A DNA stretch of 64,000 bases, from the NCBI RefSeq assembly GCF_900187065.1, contig NZ_LT906483.1, positions 2,294,001 to 2,358,000 of the forward strand, in the 5' to 3' direction. Every line of letters begins with the position of its first letter. Within the stretch, counting starts at the first letter, position 1. The position numbers were made by a program, and so were the translations under genes. Origin of the DNA: Mycolicibacterium thermoresistibile. GTDB lineage: Bacteria > Actinomycetota > Actinomycetes > Mycobacteriales > Mycobacteriaceae. The notes below the pieces were generated by a model that saw only the letters and a list, made by a program, of their open reading frames with translations, had not been told where the DNA came from and searched no databases. Shown one piece after another: positions 52,684 through 63,334 of the stretch.

Positions 52684-52703
52684 GGGTGTCCTCCGTTGCC
52701 GGC

Positions 52704-54197
52704 TCAGGTCCGGTTCTCCAGCGTGTGGGGTGTGAGCCGCTCGCGGACGTGGCGACGCACCTCGTCCTTGGCCACCTTCCCGTTCGGGGTCATCGGCAAC
52801 TCGTCGACGAACAGCACGTGCCGGGGCCGCTTGAACGCCGCCAGCCGGGACCGTACATGGGCGACGAGATCGTCGGCGGTGGGCGGTGGCCGGCGCCGGG
52901 GTACCACGACCGCGCACACCGCCTCGCCCCAGTGCTCGTCGGGGGCGGCGACGACCGCGCACATGTCGACGCCCGGATGGCTGGACAGCACATCCTCGAC
53001 CTCGCGGGAGGACACGTTCTCCCCGCCGGTGATGATGATGTCCTTGGCGCGGTCCACCACCGTGAGCCGTCCGGTGCGGTCGAGGCGGCCGACGTCACCG
53101 GTGGCCAGCCATCCGGGGGAGCAGACCTGCTCACCACGCACCTGGATCTCGCCGATCCCGCCGGGCGCGACCTCGACACCGTGCGGATCGACGATGCGCA
53201 GCCGCACCCCGTCGTGCGGGCGGCCGGCGCTGGCCAGGATCTCCGGATCATCGGACCGGTGGTCGTCGGGCCCGAGAAACGTGACGTTGCCGGCGGTCTC
53301 GGTCATCCCGTAGCCCTGATGGAAGTCGACGTCGAGCAACTCGATCGCCCGCCGGATGAGACCGGCCGGCATGGCCGCGGAACCGTACGCGACGGCCGAC
53401 AGCGTGGGGAGCCGCGCGCCGGTCGCGGTGAGATGCGCGAGCAGGGAGTGCAGCATGGTCGGCGCCAGCGAGCACGAGGTCACCCCGTACTCGATGACCG
53501 CCTGCGCGGACGTCTCCGGCCGGAACCGGTCGACCAGCACCACCGTGGCGCCGACGGCGTGATGCACCAGCATGTTGTAGCCGGCGATGTGACACATCGG
53601 GAACGGCAGCAGATACACCGCGCTCGGCTGCACCGATCGTCCGGCGACGGTGCCCCACACACCGGCCAGCACCGAGCGGTGGGTGTGCAGCACCGGTTTC
53701 GGCGTCCCGGTGGATCCGCTCGTGAACAACAGCCACGCCGGATCGTCGGGGCCGGGCGGATCGACCGGCCCCGACGTGGTGGCCAGCACCTGCCGCCAGC
53801 CCGCGCCGCCGAATCCCACGACATGGTCCAGCTGACCGTGCAGGGCAGCGGAGTTCGACAGGGCGGCAAGGTGTTCCGGGTCGCCGAACAGCACCGTGGC
53901 CCCGGTGCGGACCAGTTGCGCGACCTGCTCATCGGGGTGCAGCCGCTGATTGATCAGCGCCAGGACCCGGCCGCTGCGCGGGACCGCGTAGTACAGCACC
54001 GCGTATGCGGGGCTGTTGTCGGCCACCACCGCGATCCGGTCGCCCCGGCGGCTGTGCGCGGCCAGCCAGCTCGCCACATTGCGTACCAGCCGGTCGAATT
54101 CGGCGAAGGTGATGACCGTTCCGCCAGGGGTCGCCACGGCCGGACGGTCCGGTGTCGCGTGGGCGGCGTGTTCGATCAGGTCATGAATCAGCGTCAT
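52704..54197 (-). CDS. Acyl-CoA/fatty-acid AMP-forming ligase
   Basis: 497 residues. PAWLLFTSGSTGTPKPVLHT (P-loop), QGYGMTETAGNVTFLGPDD, DRAKDIIITGGENVSSREVE and PMTPNGKVAKDEVRR are the AMP-binding motifs in order. Unlike the FAAL at 10999, it is of the shorter CoA-ligase length, with a normal GGENVSS hinge. Its ATG end overlaps the TetR gene by 17 bases, so they are co-transcribed with tesB. The substrate is unknown. Confidence 0.92.
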   Translation of the reverse strand: MTLIHDLIEHAAHATPDRPAVATPGGTVITFAEFDRLVRNVASWLAAHSRRGDRIAVVADNSPAYAVLYYAVPRSGRVLALINQRLHPDEQVAQLVRTGATVLFGDPEHLAALSNSAALHGQLDHVVGFGGAGWRQVLATTSGPVDPPGPDDPAWLLFTSGSTGTPKPVLHTHRSVLAGVWGTVAGRSVQPSAVYLLPFPMCHIAGYNMLVHHAVGATVVLVDRFRPETSAQAVIEYGVTSCSLAPTMLHSLLAHLTATGARLPTLSAVAYGSAAMPAGLIRRAIELLDVDFHQGYGMTETAGNVTFLGPDDHRSDDPEILASAGRPHDGVRLRIVDPHGVEVAPGGIGEIQVRGEQVCSPGWLATGDVGRLDRTGRLTVVDRAKDIIITGGENVSSREVEDVLSSHPGVDMCAVVAAPDEHWGEAVCAVVVPRRRPPPTADDLVAHVRSRLAAFKRPRHVLFVDELPMTPNGKVAKDEVRRHVRERLTPHTLENRT

Positions 54198-54798
54198 GGG
54201 CTCCCGCCGGCACGTCGAAGCGGTCCAGGTACCGGCCCACGAACTCGCGAACCGCCGCGTGGCTGCGCTCGATACCGAGATTCTGTTCGATCAGCATGAT
54301 CCGGGCCACGCTGGTCAGGATCATCGCGATCGCCGCGGGCGGGAACTCCTCGGTGTCCATGCCGTGGGCGCGCAGCGCCGTCGCGACCGCGGCGTGCTCC
54401 AGTTCGCCGTACTGCTCGGCGTAGGCGGCGATCTCCCGGCGGATGGCTTTGCGATGGTTGCCCAATGCCATGAACTCCATGAACAGCTGCGCACCCTGGG
54501 TGCTGTTGAGCTCCCACAGCGCGTGCAGCGGCCGGTCCCCGGCGAACGCGTTGCGTTGGCGTTGCAACGTCGCCTCCGCGCCGGCCCGGAACACCGCCAC
54601 GAACAGATCGTCCATGCTCGGGAAGTAGTAGTGCACCAGCGCGGGCTTCACCCCGGCCCGCGCCGCCACCCGCCGCGAGGTCGCCGCCGCGTAGCCCTCC
54701 TCGAGCATCACGTCGGCGGTGGCCTTGATCAGCGCCCGCCGGGTCGCGGTGTCGCTGCCGCCGACCCTTGACCGTCGGCTCGGCGAACTGCTAGACAT
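54181..54798 (-). CDS. TetR-family regulator
   Basis: 205 residues, ATG 54798. HTH in the first 60 residues: RALIKATADVMLEEGYAAAT, VAARAGVKPALVHYYFPSMD. It is divergent from the P450 operon, with a perfect palindrome between them (54815-54830), so it probably represses both directions and its own operon. An acyl-CoA or P450 substrate is the expected ligand, by analogy. Confidence 0.88.
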   Translation of the reverse strand: MSSSSPSRRSRVGGSDTATRRALIKATADVMLEEGYAAATSRRVAARAGVKPALVHYYFPSMDDLFVAVFRAGAEATLQRQRNAFAGDRPLHALWELNSTQGAQLFMEFMALGNHRKAIRREIAAYAEQYGELEHAAVATALRAHGMDTEEFPPAAIAMILTSVARIMLIEQNLGIERSHAAVREFVGRYLDRFDVPAGAHDADS

Positions 54799-54814
54799 GG
54801 CCTCACCCTAAGTG

Positions 54815-54830
54815 TTGGGCGACCGCCCAA
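54815..54830. promoter_or_regulatory. TTGGGCG-N2-CGCCCAA operator between TetR and P450 operon
   Basis: TTGGGCG (54815-54821) and CGCCCAA (54824-54830) form a perfect inverted repeat around AC, in the 72-base space between divergent genes. Confidence 0.75.
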
Positions 54831-54870
54831 AAACGTGGGCACCGGCACCGGACCGTAAGAGGGGTGGGTG

Positions 54871-56070
54871 ATGGCGACCGTCGAGACCGATGTCTACTAC
54901 GACCCCTACGACGTCGACATCGTGGCCGATCCCTATCCGGTCTACGCCCGGCTGCGCGACGAGGCGCCGATCTACTACAACGAGCGCTACGACTTCTGGG
55001 CGTTGTCCCGTTACGCCGACGTGGAGAAGGCGCTGCTGAACTGGGAGACGTTCTCGAACTCCCGCAGCGACATCCTGGAGCTGGTGCAGTCGGATTTCGA
55101 CATGCCGCCCGGGGTGATGATGTTCCAGGACCCGCCCATGCACACCATGCTGCGCGGGCTGATGTCCCGGGTGTTCACCCCGCGCCGGATGGCTGCGCTC
55201 GAGGAACAGATCCGCGCCTACTGTGTGCGCTGCCTGGATCCGCTGGTCGGCGCCGAGGGTTTCGACATCATCGCCGAACTGGCGGCCATGATGCCGATGA
55301 GGGTGATCGGCATGCTGCTGGGCATCCCGGAGAGCGACCAGATCAGCGTCCGGGACGCCAACGACGCCAATCTGCGCACCAAACCGGGCGCCCCGATGAA
55401 GGTGGCCGACCCCGGCCGCATCGCCGACGGCAGCATCTACGCCGAGTACATCGACTGGCGGGCCAGGAATCCGTCCGACGACCTGATGACCGCGCTGCTC
55501 AACGTCGAGTTCACCGACGAGCACGGAGTGGTCCGCAAACTCACCCGCCGGGAGGTGCTCCACTACACCCAGGTGGTGGCCGGCGCCGGCAACGAGACCA
55601 CCGGCCGGCTGATCGGCTGGCTGGCCAAGGTCCTGGCCGAACACCCCGACCAGCGGCGCGACGTCTACGAGGACCGGTCGCTGCTCGGCCGGGTCATCGA
55701 GGAGACGTTGCGGTTCGAGCCGACCGGCCCGCACGTCGCCCGGTGGATGGCGCGCGACTTCGAGTGCTACGGCACCACGGTGCCGGCCGGCAGCGCGATG
55801 CTGCTGCTGTTCGGGGCCGCCAACCGGGATCCGCGCCGCTACGACGACCCGGACACCTTCAACATCCACCGTGAGCGCGGCTCGCATCTCACCTTCGGCA
55901 AGGGGCTGCACTTCTGTCTGGGCGCCAACCTGGCCCGGTTGGAGGGCCGCGTCGCGCTCGACGAACTGCTCAACCGGTGGCCGGAGTGGGACATCGACTA
56001 CGACACGGCGCAGTTGGCGCCCACCTCGACGGTGCGGGGCTGGGAACGGCTGCGCATCGTCTTCCCGTGA
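54871..56070 (+). CDS. Cytochrome P450
   Basis: 399 residues from ATG 54871 (GTG 54868 directly before is an alternative). VAGAGNETTGRLIGW in the I-helix, EETLRFEPTG for ExxR, heme loop FGKGLHFCLGANLARLEG. The I-helix has Asn in place of the usual acid (GAGNETT), still common in active bacterial P450s. Starts an operon continuing with a second P450. Confidence 0.93.
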   Translation: MATVETDVYYDPYDVDIVADPYPVYARLRDEAPIYYNERYDFWALSRYADVEKALLNWETFSNSRSDILELVQSDFDMPPGVMMFQDPPMHTMLRGLMSRVFTPRRMAALEEQIRAYCVRCLDPLVGAEGFDIIAELAAMMPMRVIGMLLGIPESDQISVRDANDANLRTKPGAPMKVADPGRIADGSIYAEYIDWRARNPSDDLMTALLNVEFTDEHGVVRKLTRREVLHYTQVVAGAGNETTGRLIGWLAKVLAEHPDQRRDVYEDRSLLGRVIEETLRFEPTGPHVARWMARDFECYGTTVPAGSAMLLLFGAANRDPRRYDDPDTFNIHRERGSHLTFGKGLHFCLGANLARLEGRVALDELLNRWPEWDIDYDTAQLAPTSTVRGWERLRIVFP

Positions 56071-56227
56071 GCGTCTTCCCCTGAGCTCGTTCCCGTGACA
56101 CCGACGGGCCGTTAGCTGCGGCGGACCGAACATCTTCAGAAACCGCCGTCGCTTCGCGGGTTCCCGGCGTATCGTCCGTAGCACGCCGGCACAAGGGGGA
56201 GTTGCCGGTGGAGGGGGGTGCCGGCGC

Positions 56228-57523
56228 ATGGCCACCACACAGACCGGGAACTTCACGGCCAACCTCGTCAAAGTCGGGGTCGACAGTCTCGGCGGCGTCG
56301 TACAGGACACCGTGATCGCGCGGGTGAAACGGCGCAACGGCGCCAACGATCCGGTGACCCGGTTCAATCCGTTCGCCGATGCGGTGATCTCGAATCCGTA
56401 TCCCGCGTACCGGGAACTGCTCGCCGGCCCGCCGGTGCGGTACAACCCGCGGCTGGGCATCTGGATCGTGCCGCGGTTCACCGATGTGCGAGCCGGGTTG
56501 CGGGACCACACCAAGCTGTCGTCGGCGCAGAGCCAGAGCCGGTTCCGCGTCGAACTGCCGATGATGATCACCAAGGATCCGCCCGACCACACCCGGTTGC
56601 GCGGTCTGGTGTCGCGGGCGTTCACCCCGCGAGCCCTCGCCATGTGGGAGGCGGTGATCGAACAACACACCGACCTTCTGCTCGACCGGATGATCGCGAT
56701 GGAGGCCCCGGACGGTGTGCACGATCTGGCCCAGCTGCTGCCCACCCGGCTGATCGCGTCGATGTTCGACATCCCCGAGGCCGATCACGCCAAGTTCCGC
56801 AGCTGGTCCGAAGCGCTCATCGACGGCTCGTTCGTCGAGGTCGGCCGCCGCACCTTCGGGGTGGTGCAGCGGATGGTGCGGGCCACCTTCGCGATGCGCC
56901 GGTATCTGCAGCCGCTGTTCGAGGAACGCCGCCACCATCCCGGTACGGATCTGATCTCGCTGATGTTGCTGTCCGAGGACGGTGACCGGCTCACCGACGA
57001 CGAGATCTTCTGGGGCGTCGTCATGCTGATCGTGGCCGGGAACGAGACCACCACGAATCTGCTCGGCTGGCTGCTGCACACCTTCGCGCTGCGGCCCGAC
57101 GTCTACGACACCGTGCGTGCCCGCCCGGAGCTGATCCCGTCACTGATCGAGGAGCAGCTGCGGTTCGAGTCTCCGGTGCAGGGGTTCTACCGCACCGCCA
57201 CCTCCGACTATCCGATCGGCGACCACGTCATACCGCGGCAGTCCCGGGTGCTGCTGCTGTTCGCCGCCGCGAACCGCGACCCCCGGCACTTCGACGACCC
57301 GAACACGTTCCGGCCGGACCGCGACCCCAACGACCACCTGGCCTTCGGCGGCGGTGTGCACTTCTGTCTGGGCGCGGGACTGTCCCGGCTCGAGGCGCGC
57401 CACGTCGTCGCCCACCTGACCCAGCGGGTCGCGGCGGTCCATCTGGCCGGCACCCCCCGGCGGCTGCACAACGCGACCATGCACGGCTGGACCAGCCTTC
57501 CGCTCCGCCTCAAGCCGGCCTGA
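56228..57523 (+). CDS. Cytochrome P450
   Basis: 431 residues, ATG 56228 with a G-rich site upstream. An N-terminal extension of ~40 residues (NLVKVGVDSLGGVVQDTVIA) precedes the core. I-helix IVAGNETTTNLLGW, EEQLRFES for ExxR, heme loop FGGGVHFCLGAGLSRLEAR. The Asn-Glu I-helix matches the neighbouring P450. Between the two genes are 157 bases. Confidence 0.92.
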   Translation: MATTQTGNFTANLVKVGVDSLGGVVQDTVIARVKRRNGANDPVTRFNPFADAVISNPYPAYRELLAGPPVRYNPRLGIWIVPRFTDVRAGLRDHTKLSSAQSQSRFRVELPMMITKDPPDHTRLRGLVSRAFTPRALAMWEAVIEQHTDLLLDRMIAMEAPDGVHDLAQLLPTRLIASMFDIPEADHAKFRSWSEALIDGSFVEVGRRTFGVVQRMVRATFAMRRYLQPLFEERRHHPGTDLISLMLLSEDGDRLTDDEIFWGVVMLIVAGNETTTNLLGWLLHTFALRPDVYDTVRARPELIPSLIEEQLRFESPVQGFYRTATSDYPIGDHVIPRQSRVLLLFAAANRDPRHFDDPNTFRPDRDPNDHLAFGGGVHFCLGAGLSRLEARHVVAHLTQRVAAVHLAGTPRRLHNATMHGWTSLPLRLKPA

Positions 57524-57547
57524 CCTACAGAAAGTGGAAGTCAGGGT

Positions 57548-58383
57548 ATGCCAACAGTTCTGGTGACCGGAGCGGCGCGGGGGATCGGACGTTCGATCGT
57601 CACCCAGCTCGCCGACTCGGGATGGGACGTGGTGGCGGGGGTGCGCACCGAACAGGACGCGGAGAACATTGTCGCACTGAATCCGGCCCGGATAACGTCG
57701 GTGCTGCTGGACGTCACCGAGGCCGACCACATCGCCGCGCTCGACCGGTCCCTCGACGGCCGCCTCGACGCGGTGATCAACAACGCCGGGGTGGTGGTGC
57801 CCGGGCCGCTGGAGACCGTGTCGCCGCAGGACCTACGCCGGCAGTTCGACGTGAACGTGATCGGTCACCTCGCCGTCACCCAGGCCGTGTTGCCGCGGCT
57901 GCGTGACTCGCGGGGCCGGATCGTGTTCATCTCCAGTCTCAACGGCCGGATCTCGGTGCCGCTGATGGGCGCCTACTGCGCCTCGAAGTTCGCGCTCGAG
58001 GCCGTGGCGGACGCACTTCGGATGGAACTGGCGCCCTGGCGCATTCCGGTGATCGTCATCCAGCCCACCCAGACCGACACCGACATGGTCCGCGGGGCCG
58101 ATGTCATGGTCGAACAGACCGCCGCCGCGATGCGGCCCGAACACCGCGACCTCTACGCCAGACACATCGGTGGCATGCGCAAGTTCATCCGCCAGTTCCA
58201 CCCGTCGGCGGTGCCGGCCGACAATGTCGCGGCCGCCGTCGTGAACGCGCTGACCGTCCGCCGGCCCCGCTCGCGCTACATCGTCGGCATCACCCACCAG
58301 TTCCCCCGCCTGCAGGCCATCATCCTGCCGAATCTGCCGCCCGCCGCGCGGGATCCGCTACTCCGACGATTGGGGAGTCAACC

Positions 58384-58387
<4 letters not shown>
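57548..58387 (+). CDS. Short-chain dehydrogenase/reductase
   Basis: 279 residues. TVLVTGAARGIGRSIVTQLA, INNAGVVVPGPLETV, catalytic Ser in IVFISSLNGRIS, YxxxK in GAYCASKFALEAV. Starts 24 bases after the second P450. Its stop overlaps the ABC ATPase start by 4 bases, an unusual coupling of a dehydrogenase to a transporter. Confidence 0.92.
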
Positions 58388-59165
<778 letters not shown>

Positions 59166-59169
<4 letters not shown>

Positions 59170-61712
59170 CGCACACCGTGACACGTCGGAAACTGGCCGC
59201 GGCGCTCAGCGTCTTCCGGATCATCAACCTGCGGGCGATCCGCCGGCACACGTTGCGGGCGTTGCTCGCCGCGATCTCACTCGGCGGCGGGGTGGCGGTG
59301 GTGGTGGCCGTCATGATCGAGACGACCAGTGTGAGCACCGCGATCGACGACGTGGGATACCGCATCGCCGGCCCCGCTCCGTTGCGCATCGTCGGCGCGG
59401 CGAACCACGGTGGCATCGCACCGGCGAGCATCGATGCGGCCCGGTCGATTCCGGGGGTGTCGGCGGTGGTGCCGGTGATCAGGGCGGTCACCGTCGTCCG
59501 CACCGGTGACCGCGAAACCTACGTGGTGGCACTGGGAATCGACTGCACGGCACGCTGGATCATCGACCCGGCGGTGTGCCCGCCCGGACAGCCGGAGCCG
59601 CCGGTCCCGGCCACCTCGGCGATCCTGGCCGGGCAGCTGGATCCGTCGTCGACGGTGGTGACCAACGCCGGACAGCTGGTGCTGACCGGGGTGCAGCAGA
59701 CCGATCAGCTCGACACCATGAACAACGGCCTGGTGGTCGCGCTGCCGCTGAGCGTCGCCAAGGCCGAGTTCGCCCGCGGAGACCGGGTTGATCTCGCCTA
59801 TGTCACCCTGGCCGACGATGCGCAGGCACCACGGATCCAGGGGCAGCTCCGCGACGTTCTCGGCCCCGGTTACAGCGTCCTCACCCGGGCCGACCCGGAT
59901 CGCGGATTCAACGTCAACAGCGTGCTCTTTCCGCTGCTGGCGATCTTCGCGCTGATCGCGGTGGGTGTCGGGGTCATCCTGATCGCGCAGATCACCCGGC
60001 TGTCGGTGGAGGAGCGGCGCCACGAGGTGGCGGTGGCCAGCGCGCTGGGGGCCTCCCCGCAGTCGGCGGTGACCGGATTCCTCGCCGAGGCGGCGGTGCT
60101 GGGTGCGGTGGGCTCGATCCTCGGGGTGCTGGCAGGCATCGGCATCGCTCACCCGGTGGTCGCCAGTGCCAGCGCCCTGACCCAGCTGTATGTCGGGGTG
60201 AACGTGCCGGTGGTGGTGGAACCCGCGATCCTGGTGGCCGGGGTGGGAGTCGGCATCGTGCTGGCGGTGCTGGCCGCGCTGCTGCCCAGCCTGTCTGCGA
60301 TGAACACCGCGATCGCCGGCGAACTCTCCGGGCGGTCCGCCCAGGAGAACACTAAGCCCCGCAGCATCTGGCCGAAGGCGCTGGTGTTGTCCACGCTCGG
60401 GGCCGCGGGGGTGGCCGCCGCGACGCTGGCCACCCGATCCGGCGGCCTGGAGCCCTTGCAGGCGGTGGTGTCCAGCGCCGCCGTCGTGATCGCGATCATC
60501 GGGCTGCTGACCGCCGCGGCGTATCTGAGCGCTCAGATGATCACGATGGTGCAGCTGCCGGCCGACCGGGCGCACGGCGCCACCACCCGGGTCGCGTTGA
60601 CCGGTCTGCGCGCCAACCCCACCCGGACCACCGCGATCGCCGGAGCGGTGGCCGTGCCGGTGGCGGTCGCGATGCTGCTCTCGTCCTTCCTCACCGGAAT
60701 CAACAGCGCCTCCGCGGATCTGGCGCGGGCACAGGCGACCGACCGGCTGGTGGTGGGCACCACCCGGTTCAGCGACTGGGGGTCGCTGGACGCCAAGGCC
60801 TCACCGGAGACCATCGCGCAGCTCGCCGCGCTGCCCGGGGTGGAACGCGTCGAGCGCATGGTCGAGATCGAAATCGCCCTGAACGACGGCTCGTTGGCGT
60901 ATGTGCGGGCCGAAGACCATCCGACGTTCCCATTCCCGGTGCTGGCGGGTGAAGACCCGGAGCAGACCCTGGCGGCCGATCAACTGATCATCGGCAGCGT
61001 GTTGGCGCGTGAAGAACGGTTGCGGGTGGGCGATCCGGTCCGGCTCGGCAGCGGGCCTGAGGCACGCGACATGACGGTCGGCACGATCGTGGCGACCCCG
61101 GAGGTGGGCGGGCGGCGGATCTACATGCCGTACCGAGCGGCCGAGGAGATCTTTGGGCCGCAGGCGCCGGGCCTGGTCCGGATCAAACCGCGCGACGGTG
61201 TGGCATTGGACCAGATCGAAGCCGACATCAACGCCACCCGGTTCAACCAGCCGATCAAGGTGGTCGATGCGGCCGGATACGAGGCGGCGACCGCCGGCGG
61301 CGTCAGCCGTTTCCTCACCACGTTGAACGCGCTCAAGTACGGGCTGTTGGCGATCGCCTTCGTGTCGGTGACGGCAACCCTGCTGTTGGTCGGCATGCGT
61401 CGGCGCCGGGAGATGGCGCTGCTGCAGGCGTTGGGCGCCACTCGGGGCAAGGTCTTCGCCGTCACCACTCTGGAGGCGGTCATCGGGTGCGGCGTCGGCG
61501 CCGTCTTCGGTGCGCTGCTGTCGGTGGCGATCATGGTTGCCGTGCGCGGCGCCGCGGTGGCTGCGGTGGGATCGCTGAGCCCGCTGACCTATCCGGTGGC
61601 CGAGGCGGTCAAATACTCGGCACTGGCCACCGCGGCGGCCATCCTGGCGGCGATCATCCCCGCCTGGAAGAGCATGCAGACCGCACCGGCCTCCGCGCTG
61701 CGCGAGGAGTGA
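59166..61712 (+). CDS. FtsX/MacB-type ABC permease, two-module
   Basis: 848 residues, start GTG 59166 (GTG 59178 possible). A helix at residues ~20-45, a large extracytoplasmic domain, then [20 protein letters not shown] and [20 protein letters not shown] (FtsX module 1), a further set of helices, a second outer domain, and [20 protein letters not shown] (module 2). Such permeases with LolD-like ATPases move lipids or peptides, or transmit mechanical force. Co-translated with the SDR and ATPase, so an exported lipid made by the P450s is possible. Confidence 0.92.
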
Positions 61713-61732
61713 CCCGCCGGCGGCCGGAGTGG

Positions 61733-63247
61733 TCACCCGGGGTCTTCTGGTGGGTCGGTGTGTGCGCGTAGGAGTTCTTCGGGGTGGTGGGCGTGGTTGA
61801 CGGTGGGTGGGTGGTGGTCGTTGGTCCAGGCGAGTCGGCCGGTGGGGGTGATGGTGGCCTGCCAGCGGCCTTCGGTCAGGCCGCTGTGGTGGGGGCCGCA
61901 GGCGAAGAACAGGTGGTCGGCGTCGGTGAGACCGCCGTCCTCCCAGGCGGGTTGGTGGTGGGTTTCGGCGTGGTAGCCGGGCTCACCGCAGCCGGGTGCG
62001 GTGCAGCCGCCGTCGCGGGCGTAGCAGATGAGGCGCTGATCGGCGGTGGCGATGCGTTTCTGCCGGCCCAGATACAGTGGGCGTTCGGTGTGGTCGTCGA
62101 ACACCGCCAGGTAGTGGATGGCGTCGGCGGCCATACGGATCAACTCCCGCATCGGCAGCACCCCGGTACCCCCGGTACGCGCCGGCCCGGGCATCGACAC
62201 CCTGGGGTCGGCCACGGCGTGGGCGGCCTGATTCAACTCGCCCAGGGTGGTGCGCACGATCACCGTCACCGGATGCCCCCGATGCGACCCCAACCGCCCG
62301 GAGGCCACCGCGATCTTCAACCCGAGTGTGAGCCCGTCATGGCGGCGCTGAGCCGCACTGCGCAAATCGACACCCCCGGTATCGATATCCCCAACCCCGT
62401 CGGCAGCGGTGTCAGCGGTTGTCGCAGCGGTGTCGGCGGTCGTCGCAGCGGTGCCGGCGGTGCCGGCGGTGCCGGTGGTCTCAGTGGTGCCGGTGGTGCC
62501 GGTGGTATCGGTGGTGGTGTGGGGTAGATGGCGGCCCGGGCGGACCGCGGCGGTGACGGCCTCCAGATAGGCGCGCAGTTGCGGGTCGATCCACCCGGAG
62601 ATCGCCGACATCCCATCACGCTGTTGGTCACCGAGGTGGATGCCGCGGCGGCGGGCCCGGTCCTGATCGTCGTAATGCCCGTCGGGGTTGAAGATCTCCT
62701 CGATCCGCCGCCCCACCTGCCGCACGATGCCGGCATCACTTCGGGCGGCCTCGGCGATAAGGCTGGCTTCCACCGCCTCCCGATCGGTCACCGACACCGC
62801 CGACGGCAACGCAGCCATCACCGTGGTGATGACCCGCAGATGCTCCTCACCGAGCAGCCCGGACTCGACAGCCCCGGCCACCCGCGCCAACACCGGCGGC
62901 AGCGGTGGGCCGCTGAGCCGGCGGCGCGGCCGCAGCAGTGCGGCCACCCGCAACCGGCGTTTCACCTCACCAGGGGTGATCCGCAACCGCGCCCACAACC
63001 GGTCTCTGACCGCCGGCACCATCGCCGGTTCATCAGGCGGGTCGGCCAACTGGGCGAACACCCGATACATCAACCCCCGATTGATCCGACACTGCGTCTC
63101 CAACCGCTCGGCCAACTCCAGCCGAAACCCGGTACCGACCTCATCGAGACACAACGCGCGCATCTCGGCATACGCCGCATCCACCGCGGCCAGCAACTCA
63201 CCCACCCGCGCCCGGGCGGCCCCGGCGGTGACGAACTGCTGACCCAT
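61733..63247 (-). CDS. DUF222/HNH endonuclease, 13E12 repeat family
   Basis: 504 residues from ATG 63247 (GTG 63271 would add eight). The DUF222 domain covers the first ~280 residues (TGFRLELAERLETQCRINRG, RRLRVAALLRPRRRLSG). A Thr/Ala/Gly-rich tract of about 40 residues interrupts it. The C-terminal HNH motif has CTAPGCGEPGYHAETHHQPA and DHLFFACGPHHSGLTEG. The 13E12 family is abundant and mobile-element-like in mycobacteria; function unknown. Ends 20 bases from the convergent ABC permease. Confidence 0.9.
   Translation of the reverse strand: MGQQFVTAGAARARVGELLAAVDAAYAEMRALCLDEVGTGFRLELAERLETQCRINRGLMYRVFAQLADPPDEPAMVPAVRDRLWARLRITPGEVKRRLRVAALLRPRRRLSGPPLPPVLARVAGAVESGLLGEEHLRVITTVMAALPSAVSVTDREAVEASLIAEAARSDAGIVRQVGRRIEEIFNPDGHYDDQDRARRRGIHLGDQQRDGMSAISGWIDPQLRAYLEAVTAAVRPGRHLPHTTTDTTGTTGTTETTGTAGTAGTAATTADTAATTADTAADGVGDIDTGGVDLRSAAQRRHDGLTLGLKIAVASGRLGSHRGHPVTVIVRTTLGELNQAAHAVADPRVSMPGPARTGGTGVLPMRELIRMAADAIHYLAVFDDHTERPLYLGRQKRIATADQRLICYARDGGCTAPGCGEPGYHAETHHQPAWEDGGLTDADHLFFACGPHHSGLTEGRWQATITPTGRLAWTNDHHPPTVNHAHHPEELLRAHTDPPEDPG
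62399..62520. repeat. Degenerate GGTGCCGG-type repeat in the DUF222 gene
   Basis: About 120 bases of short imperfect units (GTCGGCGGT, GCCGGTGGT, GTCGCAGCGGT) coding for the TTDTTGTTGTT-style tract on the minus strand. Length variation between strains is expected. Confidence 0.7.
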
Positions 63248-63299
63248 GAACCCACCGTATCGAACACCCATTCGACACAGCAGCCCCCACCACCCCGAC

Positions 63300-63326
63300 T
63301 GGGGACAAAACCCCCATTGGGGACAA
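63300..63326. repeat. Two copies of TGGGGACAA, 18 bases apart
   Basis: 63300-63308 and 63318-63326. On each copy GGGG pairs with the following CCCC to form small hairpins. They lie just upstream of the DUF222 gene and just after the stop of the KAS-like gene, so they may act as terminator or promoter element. Confidence 0.4.
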
Positions 63327-63334
63327 CCCCGGCG

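Noticed and set aside
62399..62520. Repeat tract considered as a CRISPR or VNTR outside genes
   Set aside because: It is in frame within the DUF222 gene and has no regular spacers.
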